NCBI RefSeq assembly: GCF_000620305.1
Contig: NZ_KK211103.1
Location: 1-64,000, forward strand
Origin: Desulfitibacter alkalitolerans DSM 16504
GTDB lineage: Bacteria; Bacillota; DSM-16504; Desulfitibacterales; Desulfitibacteraceae
Direction of reading: 5' to 3'
Length of the DNA: 64,000 bases
Shown: piece after piece, positions 38,239 to 48,385 of the stretch
Layout of the letters: every line of letters starts with the position of its first letter
Position numbering within the stretch: the stretch's first letter is position 1
The notes under the pieces: generated by a model
The model's database searches: none
Told to the model about the DNA's origin: nothing
What the model saw: the letters and a program-made list of their open reading frames with translations, nothing else
Program-made: the position numbers and the translations under genes

Positions 38239-39519
38239 TTATTTTTTTTCATTATTATATGACTTTTCTAATAGCTGGGCTACATGAAAAACGGGAATAT
38301 CCTCTCCTGCTTGATGGAGGCCGTCTTCTAACTGCATTTTGCATGCACCACAGCTTGTTACAAGCATTGTTGGTTTTACAGAAAGAATGTCCTCTGTCTT
38401 TTTATTTCTAATTGAGCTGGACATTTCGTAGTGGGTTAAACTAAAGGACCCGGCACTTCCACAGCAGCGGTCTGGCTTGGACATTTCAACAAATTCCAAA
38501 CCGGGGATACTCTTTAGAATCTCTCTTGGCTGCTTTGCTACAACCTTATCTCCCCTTACAAGGTGACATGGGTCATGATAAGTGACTCTTTCTTTTACTT
38601 CTCCCTGTGGTTTTTTGTAATCAATTACCTCTACTAGAAACTCTGAAATGTCATAAACCTTTGGAGCTATCTTCTTTGCCACATTAATGTAGCCGCTTTC
38701 ATTACCCAATATATCTAGATAGTGATGTGACAAGGCACTTCCACAGGTGCCACAAGCAGTAACAATATAGTCAACATTTTCTTTGCTCAATTCATTAAGA
38801 TTGTACTTGGCAATCTCCTTTGCTGTGTTCAGGTCACCATGCATTAAGGTTGGTATTCCACAGCAGTGCTGATGTTCAGGTATAACCACTTCAACATCAT
38901 TGGCCAACAATACATTTACAACTGATTTGCCTACATCTGTATAGATGTAGTTGTTTACACATCCTATAAAAAAGGCAACTCTACACCTGGGATTGTCAAC
39001 CTTGTTGACCTTTGGCAGCTCTTTAATCAAAGGGATATCTGCCAGCCTTGGTATGACTCTCCTCATATCTAAACCAATTGGAAATCTTGGTGAAGCAAGG
39101 TTTTTGCCCTTTACCTTTTTCATACCAAGACCTTGAAACTTGCTGCCTGCTGTCATTCCAAACTTAAATAGCTTTGGTCTTTTAAGAACATCAAATATCC
39201 TTCTTTTTATAGGGTGAATACCTTTTTTCCTGGCCATGGCTGCTCTAGTGGCAAGAATAATTTTCTCAGGCTGAACTCCACAGGGGCAATTTGCCCCACA
39301 CGCCCGACAAGTTAGGCAGAGGCTTAATATTTCAGCCATTTTATCTGTATATTCTAATTTACCCTCAAGGAGAGCCTTAGCCAGTTGAATTTTTCCCCTG
39401 GCTACACCTGATTCTCCAAGTGTTTCTTTATAAATAGGGCAGACAGCCTGGCAGTTCCCACAGTTCATACATTTAATAATCTCATTTTCAATATTTTTCA
39501 GATCATCATAAATTGCCAT
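38239..39519 (-). CDS. GlcF-like Fe-S subunit of D-lactate/glycolate dehydrogenase
   Basis: A 426-residue protein with two N-terminal 4Fe-4S motifs (CMNCGNCQAVCP and CLTCRACGANCP) and two CCG cysteine-rich domains (GCVNNYIYTDVG...CCGIPTLMHGD...CGTCGSAL and CHLVRGDK...CCGSAGSFS...CGACKMQLEDG). It should accept electrons from the GlcD-like flavoprotein encoded 15 bp upstream. In Desulfovibrio such a pair acts as a D-lactate dehydrogenase. The substrate is inferred from the neighbouring lactate genes. AAAGGGGGA precedes the ATG. Confidence 0.88.
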   Translation of the reverse strand: MAIYDDLKNIENEIIKCMNCGNCQAVCPIYKETLGESGVARGKIQLAKALLEGKLEYTDKMAEILSLCLTCRACGANCPCGVQPEKIILATRAAMARKKGIHPIKRRIFDVLKRPKLFKFGMTAGSKFQGLGMKKVKGKNLASPRFPIGLDMRRVIPRLADIPLIKELPKVNKVDNPRCRVAFFIGCVNNYIYTDVGKSVVNVLLANDVEVVIPEHQHCCGIPTLMHGDLNTAKEIAKYNLNELSKENVDYIVTACGTCGSALSHHYLDILGNESGYINVAKKIAPKVYDISEFLVEVIDYKKPQGEVKERVTYHDPCHLVRGDKVVAKQPREILKSIPGLEFVEMSKPDRCCGSAGSFSLTHYEMSSSIRNKKTEDILSVKPTMLVTSCGACKMQLEDGLHQAGEDIPVFHVAQLLEKSYNNEKK

Positions 39520-39534
39520 GCTTTAATTCCCCCT

Positions 39535-40914
39535 TTAGATATTTACAACTTTGCCAGGGTTAAATATATTGTCAGGATCCAGGGCTCTCTTTATAGCTTT
39601 CATGGCTTCAACACCTGCCGGTCCAAATTCTTGCTCCAAGTATTTCATCTTTGCAATTCCAATACCATGTTCTCCAGATAGAGTACCACCTAATTCCAGG
39701 GCTACTGCAAAGATTTCGTCTACAGCTTTATGAACACGTTCCATTTCCTCTTTATTTCTTTCATCAGTTAGGATAGTTGGGTGTAAATTGCCGTCACCTG
39801 CATGGCCAAAAGTACCAATGGTTAAATCATATTTTTTGGCAATTTCATTTAACGCTTTTAGCATATCAGGTATCCTGCTTCTAGGAACAGTAGCATCTTC
39901 TAAAACAGTAGTGGGGCTAACCTGGGCCAAAGAAGGAAGGGCAGCCCTTCTAGCAGTCCACAGCCTTTCTCTCTCCTCTGCTGTTTCGGCAATCCTAAGT
40001 TCACCATTATTTTCCTTACAAACCCTGGCAACAGCCTCAGCTTCTTTAGCTACTACCTCCGGAAGGCCGTCAACCTCTATTAGTAAAACAGCTTCTGCTT
40101 CCAATGGCAATCCCACCTTAGCATAGTTTTCTACTGTCTTAATGGTAACATTGTCCATTATTTCTAAAGTGGCAGGTATTACCTTGTTAGCAATAATTCC
40201 TGTAATTGTATTCGCAGCATCGTCCAGACTGTTAAATACCGCTAACATACTTTTTCTATCTTCAGGTGCAGGTATGAGCTTAACAATTATCTCAGTGATA
40301 ATACCTAATGTTCCTTCTGAACCTGTAAATAGCTTCACCATGTCATAAGCTGTAACATTCTTTACAGTCTTGCCGCCGCATTTCATTACCTCACCATTTG
40401 CCAAAACTACTTCAAGGCCCATTATATAATGTTTAGTAACACCATACTTTAGTCCCCTTAATCCCCCTGAGTTTTCGGCAACACTTCCACCCATGGTGGC
40501 AGTTGTAACCGTCCCTGGGTCAGGAGGGTAGATTAAACCATGCTTTGCCACAGCGTTATTTAGATCCTGAATTACCACTCCTGGTTCTACTGTAGCTGTG
40601 AGGTTTTCCGCATCTACTTCCAAAATTCTATTCATCTTAAGCATGGACATTACAATACCCTTCCTAATTGGAATTGTGCCGCCACTTAGATTTGTACCAG
40701 CACCCCTTGTATAAATGGGTATTTTGTGCTTTGCTGCATATTTCACTATACTTATAACATGCTCTCTGGTGTTTGGGGTAACTACCACATCTGGCATTTC
40801 AGATGGCATATCAGCAGTAGCATCATAAGAATAACAATGAAGCGATTCCTTGTCAGTAATAACGTTTTCTTTTCCCAGCAGGTTAGTCAACTCATTAATA
40901 AAATTCTTTTCCAT
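39535..40914 (-). CDS. FAD-linked D-lactate/glycolate dehydrogenase (GlcD-like)
   Basis: A 459-residue flavoprotein of the VAO/FAD_binding_4 type. PIYTRGAGTNLSGGTIPIR and GGSVAENSGGLRGLKYGVTKHY bind FAD. The C-terminal oxidase domain has GTFGHAGDGNLHPTIL and GTLSGEHGIG, carrying catalytic His and Glu residues. Oxidation of D-lactate (or glycolate) to the 2-oxo acid is expected. It is the first gene of the glcD-glcF-lutC-lutBA operon. A perfect palindrome 46 bp upstream of the start is a candidate operator. Confidence 0.9.
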   Translation of the reverse strand: MEKNFINELTNLLGKENVITDKESLHCYSYDATADMPSEMPDVVVTPNTREHVISIVKYAAKHKIPIYTRGAGTNLSGGTIPIRKGIVMSMLKMNRILEVDAENLTATVEPGVVIQDLNNAVAKHGLIYPPDPGTVTTATMGGSVAENSGGLRGLKYGVTKHYIMGLEVVLANGEVMKCGGKTVKNVTAYDMVKLFTGSEGTLGIITEIIVKLIPAPEDRKSMLAVFNSLDDAANTITGIIANKVIPATLEIMDNVTIKTVENYAKVGLPLEAEAVLLIEVDGLPEVVAKEAEAVARVCKENNGELRIAETAEERERLWTARRAALPSLAQVSPTTVLEDATVPRSRIPDMLKALNEIAKKYDLTIGTFGHAGDGNLHPTILTDERNKEEMERVHKAVDEIFAVALELGGTLSGEHGIGIAKMKYLEQEFGPAGVEAMKAIKRALDPDNIFNPGKVVNI

Positions 40915-40960
40915 AGAAAAACCTCCTTTTTATTAATACTCAATACAATTCCAGCAGCCT

Positions 40961-40975
40961 AATGGTCAGACCATT
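40961..40975. promoter_or_regulatory. GntR-type operator upstream of the glcD-like gene
   Basis: AATGGTCAGACCATT is a perfect 7+1+7 palindrome with the TGGT-N3-ACCA pattern known for FadR-subfamily GntR regulators such as LldR. It lies about 47 bp before the start codon. On the minus strand it is downstream of a TATAAT box at about 41019-41024, so binding could block transcript elongation. Confidence 0.65.
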
Positions 40976-41128
40976 CCGGTTGATAATAGACCTATATATT
41001 ATATGCTTTGAACATATTATAGCATGATTTGACTTGCTTTTTAATATTATGACTTATGGATAGCCTTTATATAAAAAAATAATTTCAAAATTTTTGACAT
41101 TATAATTACTGATAGTATAATAAAATTG

Positions 41129-41163
41129 AGACAAATGCGGGAAGGCAATTCCCGCATTTGTCA
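41129..41163 (-). terminator. terminator after lactate permease gene
   Basis: GACAAATGCGGGAA at 41130-41143 and TTCCCGCATTTGTC at 41149-41162 form a perfect 14-bp stem with a 5-base loop. On the minus strand a T-rich stretch follows. It indicates that the permease gene ends its own transcript before the glcD-like operon. Confidence 0.85.
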
Positions 41164-41194
41164 TTTATTAGGTATGTTATTAATTGTTATTTAT

Positions 41195-42886
41195 TTAGAA
41201 CCCAAAGCCTAATCCTAGTCCAACTGCAGTCATACCTAAAATACCTGCAGCCACCAGATAATAGGTCATGGGAATTAGAGCCCACTTGATAAGCTTACCT
41301 TCCACTCCAACTAAACCTACAACAGCGCATGCTGCAACAACGTTGTGTACACAAATCATGTTGCCTGCTGCCCCACCAACAGCCTGAAGGGCAACCACCA
41401 ATGCTCCATTAACACCAATTTCGGTAGCTACTCCATGCTGGAACAGGGAGAACATCATGTTACTAACAGTATTACTGCCTGCAATAAAAGCACCTAAAGC
41501 TCCAATTACAGCTGCAAAGGCTGGCCAGGCAGAGCCTGCTACAGCAGCAACACCTTGAGCTAACGCTATTGGCATGCTATCGAAGCCTGAGGCATTTACA
41601 CCAGAGTTAATAAAAATACGAACCATTGGTACTGCAAAACCTAAAGCAACGCTGGCACCTATCATGGTTTTGGCAGAAACTGAGATTGCCTTGGACATTT
41701 CTTCCCATTTCATGCCCAGAATGAAGAAGGAGCATGTTACTGTGACAATGAAGATTGTGCCTGGAGAGTACAGTATCTGCCAATTCTGGCTGATACCAGT
41801 CTCCATAATATTTCTCACCCATAGTGTAACACCTGGGGCAGTTAAAGCAGCCTTAAGAGGGTCAACAATTCTTGAAAGTACAAGCAATAAAGCAACTATT
41901 AAATAGGGAACCCATGCTTTGAAAAGGGTCATGTTTGCCCTTTCTTCTTCTAGCTTTGGTCTTAAGGAACCCATCCAGTCAGACTCCCACTCAGATTCTG
42001 GTGGAAAGTCCCAGGGCTTGCTGGGCATTAAGAAGCCCTTACGCGCAGCAGTAATAACTATTGGTAAGGCAATTAAAGAACCTAATAACGATGGAAAGTC
42101 AGGTCCCAAGAAAACGCCAACTAAAACATATGGAATTGTAAAGCTTAATCCTGCAAATATTGCAAAGGGAAGAACCTCTAAACCTTCTGAAAACTTTCTG
42201 TTCTTGCCAAAAAATCTAGTTAGCATCATACAAATTGCTAGGGGAATAAGTGTACCTACTATAGCATGCAGAACAGCCACATTTGCAGCAGTCATATAAA
42301 CATATTCTAGATAACCAGGATCAGCTGCACTTGCTACACCAATATACTCATGAACAACTGGGTTATCTAAGCCGGTTCTAACACCTATAAGCATTGGAGT
42401 GCCGACAGCTCCAAAGGATACTGGCACACTTTGGATGATGAGAGCTGCTAGAACTGCAGCAAGGGCTGGGAAGCCAAGCACCACAAGTAAAGGAGCGGCA
42501 ACAGCAGCTGGAGTACCAAAGCCTGCAGCACCCTCAATAAAAGCACCAAATAAGAAAGCTATAATTATAACCTGGATTCTACGATCCGGGGTAATGTCCA
42601 TAAAACCACGACGAATAGTGGTAACAGCACCACTATATGTCAAGGTGTTAAGCATTAAAATTGCACCAAAAACAATGTATAAAATTGATACGGCAATTAC
42701 TACACCTTGTATACTAGAAGCAATAACACGAACCAGGTCCATCTTCCAAACCAGCAAACCCATGATTCCTGTGTATGCCCATGCTATCGGCATGGCATGT
42801 TTTGCAGGCCACCTTAAAAATACCAGAAAAATAAATACAACAAGAATAGGCGTAAATGCCAAAAGCGCTAAAACACCAAGACCCAT
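41195..42886 (-). CDS. lldP: L-lactate permease
   Basis: A 563-residue LctP-family permease with about 13 hydrophobic segments. Family landmarks include the [13 protein letters not shown] start, [39 protein letters not shown], and near the end [22 protein letters not shown] and [23 protein letters not shown]. It should import L- and D-lactate, possibly glycolate, in symport with cations. It feeds the oxidation genes downstream, from which it is separated by a terminator and a new promoter region. AGGAGGA precedes the ATG. Confidence 0.95.
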   Translation of the reverse strand: MGLGVLALLAFTPILVVFIFLVFLRWPAKHAMPIAWAYTGIMGLLVWKMDLVRVIASSIQGVVIAVSILYIVFGAILMLNTLTYSGAVTTIRRGFMDITPDRRIQVIIIAFLFGAFIEGAAGFGTPAAVAAPLLVVLGFPALAAVLAALIIQSVPVSFGAVGTPMLIGVRTGLDNPVVHEYIGVASAADPGYLEYVYMTAANVAVLHAIVGTLIPLAICMMLTRFFGKNRKFSEGLEVLPFAIFAGLSFTIPYVLVGVFLGPDFPSLLGSLIALPIVITAARKGFLMPSKPWDFPPESEWESDWMGSLRPKLEEERANMTLFKAWVPYLIVALLLVLSRIVDPLKAALTAPGVTLWVRNIMETGISQNWQILYSPGTIFIVTVTCSFFILGMKWEEMSKAISVSAKTMIGASVALGFAVPMVRIFINSGVNASGFDSMPIALAQGVAAVAGSAWPAFAAVIGALGAFIAGSNTVSNMMFSLFQHGVATEIGVNGALVVALQAVGGAAGNMICVHNVVAACAVVGLVGVEGKLIKWALIPMTYYLVAAGILGMTAVGLGLGFGF

Positions 42887-43058
42887 AAAATAAATCCTCC
42901 TTTTTAGAAATATTCACATAATTAACTTCCCGTATACAATATACCCTTTATAATGTATACCTTTGTATACCTTTTTTATGTTTTTTTATTATCCACCTCC
43001 TCAGTTTTAAGGCAGCCAGGTGCAAATCCAAAAAGACCAGATCCTCTTTTTTAAAATA

Positions 43059-43155
43059 TTGGCCTGACCACTAGGCTGATATCCTTCTCGACCACCCTTT
43101 CTTAACATATATTATACATTGATGTGAAAATTCCTCCCTAAAATGTCAGACATTT
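43059..43155 (-). promoter_or_regulatory. lldP promoter with two GntR-type palindromes
   Basis: AAATGTCAGACATTT at 43141-43155 is a perfect palindrome that shares the GTCAGAC core with the operator at 40961. TTGGCCTGACCACT at 43059-43072 is a second, imperfect TGG-N-ACCA-type site. Between them a TATAAT box (43111-43116, minus strand) can serve as a -10. The -35 is not obvious. This arrangement fits control by the GntR regulator at 34409-35110. Confidence 0.5.
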
Positions 43156-43250
43156 TACAATTTTATTAATTAAATATTTTTATGACAATATTCTTTAAGT
43201 ACAATACTGTTTTGCTGCTTAAGGATAATTCTGATGCAAATTATAAAACA

Positions 43251-43361
43251 AAACTTGGCTTGCGCCAAGTCCTTGACGTCGGCGGAAGCCTTAGTCTAGT
43301 GAATGACGAACAGGACGTTCTAATGTCGGCTATGCAGCAGGACGCTGCGTTTTAGCCGACC
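43251..43361. repeat. hairpin-rich intergenic element with AGGAC loops
   Basis: The lldP-purA gap (42887-43461) has no gene. This part holds a perfect hairpin ACTTGGC/GCCAAGT at 43252-43269. Two further hairpins have the same five-base loop: GAAC-AGGAC-GTTC at about 43309-43321 and GCAGC-AGGAC-GCTGC at about 43335-43349. The last is enclosed by GTCGGCT/AGCCGAC. The G+C content is higher than in the surroundings. Function unknown; loop GGA motifs of this kind resemble CsrA-binding sites. Confidence 0.5.
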
Positions 43362-43418
43362 ACTATCTACCTTATGGAACTTATGCTTTCTGATAGTGTA
43401 AAATATATTGTTAAAACA

Positions 43419-43452
43419 CAAAAGCAACCTTCATTATTAGAAAGTTGCTTAA
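43419..43452 (-). terminator. terminator after purA
   Basis: AAAAGCAACCTT and AAAGTTGCTTAA form a stem. On the minus strand it is followed by TTTGTGTTTT. It lies just after the purA stop. Confidence 0.75.
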
Positions 43453-43461
43453 AAGCTTTTA

Positions 43462-44766
<1,305 letters not shown>

Positions 44767-45016
44767 CTAGACCCCTGGTCTTTTTAGCCTGATTTCAACC
44801 TTATCCTATAATTCTTTGGTAATAATATTACCTTTTTCCATTATTAATATATTAAAATTTTTTAGTTGCCCATTTTTACATAAAAATTACCCAAATACAG
44901 GACTCAACAAATAGCCTTTTATTTGAGTAGAACCTTTTCCAAATATCTTCTTAACCCGTAATATTTTACCATAGATATATCTGGAAGTCAATAACAGATA
45001 TGGCTTAACAGTATGT

Positions 45017-45469
45017 CTAGCGGTAGGGATGTTTATCTTCCGTGAAGAGTTTAATTCCCTTGTTTCTTAATATGGCCGACGTTACCCCTATACCACTAAT
45101 GGTTTTTCCAGTAAAGCTTCCATCGTATGCTTCCCTTACACCACAGGATGGACTCCTCTCCTTTAGTATTGCTGCATAGGCTCCTGATGCCACAGCAATC
45201 TTTAGAACCTCTTCGGCCCCCTTAACAAACAATTCTGTAGCATCTTCCCCCAGCTTATTAATAACCTTTGCCCTACCCTCTAAAACTTCAAGGCCGTTTC
45301 CTCCAACAATCTCACAGGGAAGCCTTGGTGTAGGGGCTCCGCCTAATTGTTCAGGACATATAGGAACAGCCTTGCCTTCCTTCATCAGCTTTAAAAGTTC
45401 GGGTTTTAAGTTATTGCCTCCATTATATCTGCAGTTTATTCCCAGTAAACAACCGCTAATTAATATCAT
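45017..45469 (-). CDS. DUF523-family protein
   Basis: A 150-residue member of the DUF523 (YbbK-like) family. It has the signature ISGCLLGINCRYNGGNN, CPEQLGGAPTPRLPCEI and LKERSPSCGVREAYDGSFTGKTISGIGVT. The invariant cysteines are present at the N-terminus, in CPE, LPCE and SPSCG, so a metal or thiol role has been suspected. No biochemical function is established. It is 14 bp downstream of the lipid kinase gene and probably co-transcribed with it. Confidence 0.85.
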   Translation of the reverse strand: MILISGCLLGINCRYNGGNNLKPELLKLMKEGKAVPICPEQLGGAPTPRLPCEIVGGNGLEVLEGRAKVINKLGEDATELFVKGAEEVLKIAVASGAYAAILKERSPSCGVREAYDGSFTGKTISGIGVTSAILRNKGIKLFTEDKHPYR

Positions 45470-45482
45470 AATGCTAATCCTT

Positions 45483-46358
45483 TCATGGAACTAATAAACG
45501 TAAAATCCCAGGCAGAACTCTAAAATAGGCTGGCAGTGTCCCCAATAATTCTCCGTCAGCGTGTAATGGCAATGGAAAATTTGAGTTAAGACTCAACTCC
45601 CTTGCTGTCATCATATGTACCTTGGGGTGTTCAATGTGTTTCCCCTTATAGATTTTAGGAAGGGTATTTAATATCTCTAACCTATTAACCTTTTGAGCAA
45701 GACAAATATGAAATAGTCCATCATCTATTACTGCCTGGGGAACAATTTTCATTCCTCCACCTATATAAGGAGCATTTGCCACAGAAAAAAACAGAATCTC
45801 TTCTGTCTGTTTTGTGTCATTAATAAAAATATCTATAGGTAATGATTTATAAGTTAACATAACCTTTACCAAAGCCATGAGATAGGCCATAGTACCTGAG
45901 ACAAACTTAAAGCCTGCATTTACCTCATGGGCTACCTGAGCGTCAAATCCTACACCGGCAATATTAATAAACTTTCTTTGATTAACTTCTCCTAAATCAA
46001 TTAACCTGGTTCTGCCCTTTGTGATTAATTTCAAAGCAAGGTTCTTTTCAAAAGTAATCCCTACAGCCCTTGCAAAATCATTACCGGTACCAGTAGGCAG
46101 GATACCTACCTCAATACTAGCTGGCAGATTAAGACCATTTATTACCTCATGCAATGTTCCATCTCCGCCGGCTACCATGAGCCTTGTGTAGCCTGCCTTT
46201 TGTATTTGTTCAGCCAAATCAGCTGCCATGCCCTTTGATTTGGTAAAAAACTCTTCAACATGTAAGCTATTGTCAGTTAGCTCCTTTTTAAGAACATTCC
46301 ATCTAGCAGGTGATTTTCCTCTTCCTGCAATAGGGTTAACTATGACCGCTGTCTTCAC
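45483..46358 (-). CDS. diacylglycerol/lipid kinase (DagK/YegS family)
   Basis: A 291-residue kinase whose N-terminal catalytic domain has VNPIAGRGKS, GGDGTLHEVINGL and GILPTGTGNDFARA, the nucleotide-binding signatures of the family. The later HADGELLG block is also standard. It probably phosphorylates diacylglycerol, recycling it from lipoteichoic acid or osmoregulated glycan synthesis. The start is GTG at 46358, supported by GGAGGGC eight bases upstream; a longer ATG reading adds eleven residues without a site. Confidence 0.9.
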   Translation of the reverse strand: MKTAVIVNPIAGRGKSPARWNVLKKELTDNSLHVEEFFTKSKGMAADLAEQIQKAGYTRLMVAGGDGTLHEVINGLNLPASIEVGILPTGTGNDFARAVGITFEKNLALKLITKGRTRLIDLGEVNQRKFINIAGVGFDAQVAHEVNAGFKFVSGTMAYLMALVKVMLTYKSLPIDIFINDTKQTEEILFFSVANAPYIGGGMKIVPQAVIDDGLFHICLAQKVNRLEILNTLPKIYKGKHIEHPKVHMMTARELSLNSNFPLPLHADGELLGTLPAYFRVLPGILRLLVP

Positions 46359-46451
46359 TTTTTTAGCCCTCCAAATAACTGTGATAATCATAGTTATTCG
46401 TGATAATTCTACAAAATCCTTTCATAGCTTTCTCCCCTGGAGCTTTTTGCA

Positions 46452-48161
46452 CTAGATTCCCAGGATATTTAAAGGCCAGGTGACTTTCCAGCTGTCTTGA
46501 ACCTTTACTAGCTCCAACCTTCCATAAAAGATTTCATGTTGATTGTATCTTTCTCCTATGAACCATACTTGAACACTTGCCAGGCCTTCTTTCTGCTGGA
46601 CACGGTTTTCTCCCAGATCAAAGTCAATAGATTTCATTTTAGATTGTAAAGAAACCATTTCAAATCTAAACTCTTCCAAGGTCAAAGAATTGCCATCTGA
46701 ATGGATACTGTTATATGCCAGAGAGTAGTTTTCCTTAAAAATATTCTCTAAAAAATCCTGTACTGTCTTTGTGGGAGAGCCTTGGGCCCACCAATCAGCC
46801 ACCTCACCTTTTAATTGTATTTTCTTATCTATAACCCATGAATTATTTCTCCTTGCAACATGGTATTCCCACTCCCATGGCTCTCCATAATCACCTACAA
46901 GGAATACTATGAGCTGATCATTCCAATAGGGGCTACCTATAATACTTTTTCCTGGTTCGTCCCCATACCTGAATCCTTCATGAATTGATAAAAATTCACT
47001 AGCTTCAGCAAATCTGCTCTGGTATGGAAGATAATACCTTTGTCTTTCGAAATCCACCTGCCAATTAGCATTAATCTTCTTTAATACTATTTCCCCCAGG
47101 AACTCTGAGGACCAGAAGCCATAAAGCACCACTGCTTTATCTCCAAAAATATTATCAACTGCCATTGATATTTTCCCTGGATCATTGCCAACTTTAAAGC
47201 CCAGTTCATTCAAATAATCCGCAGCTTTTTTTAATATAGCCCTTTCTTCATCAGAGCCTGATATTTCTCTTTCCTTGCTCTTTTTACTCTCCAGCTGCAG
47301 ATAATTTATGCTGCCTGTTTGCTTATTAAAATCAATTAATTTAGCATGGGTATATAAGGGTACAAGTTCATAATTATCAAATTGATACTCATATATTGTA
47401 GCCACACCTGCCTCCACGCCATCAAAATAGATAGTATTGTCTGCACCCCATACTACCTTAAAAAACCCCAAGTCGCCAGAATAGTCTCTATCAAAAAGAG
47501 ATGCTTCTTGAATATATCCTGTTTCAATATGAATTAACCATACTCCCATATAATCATCATTTTGCCCTACAATGGCTATTTTTGAATTTTGCCCATCTAC
47601 TGCATAATCATGAAGCTTGTTAATTTCATTGGGTCCGAGTTGTTTAATTTCTTGGTTGTTTACATGATATAAATGTATACCTTCAATTAATACTCTATTA
47701 TCATCCAGCCAAATAACAGGTGCCTTGTCATTCCTTCTATTTTCCTTAACAAGAGTAAACAGCTTTTTATTTTCTTTTCTATTCCAGTCCCATAGAATAT
47801 AATCCACCTGCAAATCAATACCGTTTAGCTCATGCCAGCCCCAAAGGGTAATACTATTTAATTGATTTGGAGAAGAATATTTCCCAAGGACAAAAGAACC
47901 CTTTGGTGGCGCATATGAGGCATTCTTGTCTGTATAATTAGGTTCGGGTTGAGAAGCTCTATTGCCAGCTTCATCCTTAGTTTGTCCCTCTGGCTTATTT
48001 TGTCCATCAGTATCATCTTCTATGGTTGATTCTTTTATTTGCTTATCATGGTTGTCCCTGGAATCCACCATGCCAATGTTAGAGGGCGAGCAGCCAACTA
48101 ATAGGACAAAAAAAGCAAAGAATATTACCAATATTAATATGTACTTGTTTGATAATCCCAT
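46452..48161 (-). CDS. large lipoprotein of unknown function
   Basis: A 569-residue protein starting at 48161, preceded by AGGAGGG. Residues 1-25 form a lipoprotein signal peptide with the lipobox LLVGC, so the mature protein should be anchored outside the membrane. A Ser/Asp/Lys/Gln-rich linker follows (about 26-75). The middle has repeated Trp/Asp-containing segments of the kind found in beta-propellers (IWLDDNRVLIEG, IAIVGQND, VVWGADNTIYFDG). The last 100 residues resemble an NTF2/DUF4878-type module (FLENIFKENYSLAYNSIHS). I do not recognise the family as a whole. Confidence 0.8.
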   Translation of the reverse strand: MGLSNKYILILVIFFAFFVLLVGCSPSNIGMVDSRDNHDKQIKESTIEDDTDGQNKPEGQTKDEAGNRASQPEPNYTDKNASYAPPKGSFVLGKYSSPNQLNSITLWGWHELNGIDLQVDYILWDWNRKENKKLFTLVKENRRNDKAPVIWLDDNRVLIEGIHLYHVNNQEIKQLGPNEINKLHDYAVDGQNSKIAIVGQNDDYMGVWLIHIETGYIQEASLFDRDYSGDLGFFKVVWGADNTIYFDGVEAGVATIYEYQFDNYELVPLYTHAKLIDFNKQTGSINYLQLESKKSKEREISGSDEERAILKKAADYLNELGFKVGNDPGKISMAVDNIFGDKAVVLYGFWSSEFLGEIVLKKINANWQVDFERQRYYLPYQSRFAEASEFLSIHEGFRYGDEPGKSIIGSPYWNDQLIVFLVGDYGEPWEWEYHVARRNNSWVIDKKIQLKGEVADWWAQGSPTKTVQDFLENIFKENYSLAYNSIHSDGNSLTLEEFRFEMVSLQSKMKSIDFDLGENRVQQKEGLASVQVWFIGERYNQHEIFYGRLELVKVQDSWKVTWPLNILGI

Positions 48162-48362
48162 AGTGACATCCCTCCTATATTTATAGACTATAAAAACACC
48201 AAAAAAGTTCCATCTAATTACCATATTATACCATAATAAGTGAAAAAATAGACTATATTTTTACTTAAAATAATTAATTGTTCATAGTGTAACATTAATT
48301 TGTTACTTATATATTGAAAGTTTATGAAGCTTTTATGAATTTTTTTAATTTGATTGCATATT

Positions 48363-48384
48363 AAAAAAAGCCACAAGGCTTTCA
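48363..48384 (-). terminator. terminator after dnaB
   Basis: AAAGCC and GGCTTT form a short stem with loop ACAA. On the minus strand it is followed by seven T. It sits directly after the dnaB stop codon. Confidence 0.75.
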
Positions 48385-48385
48385 A

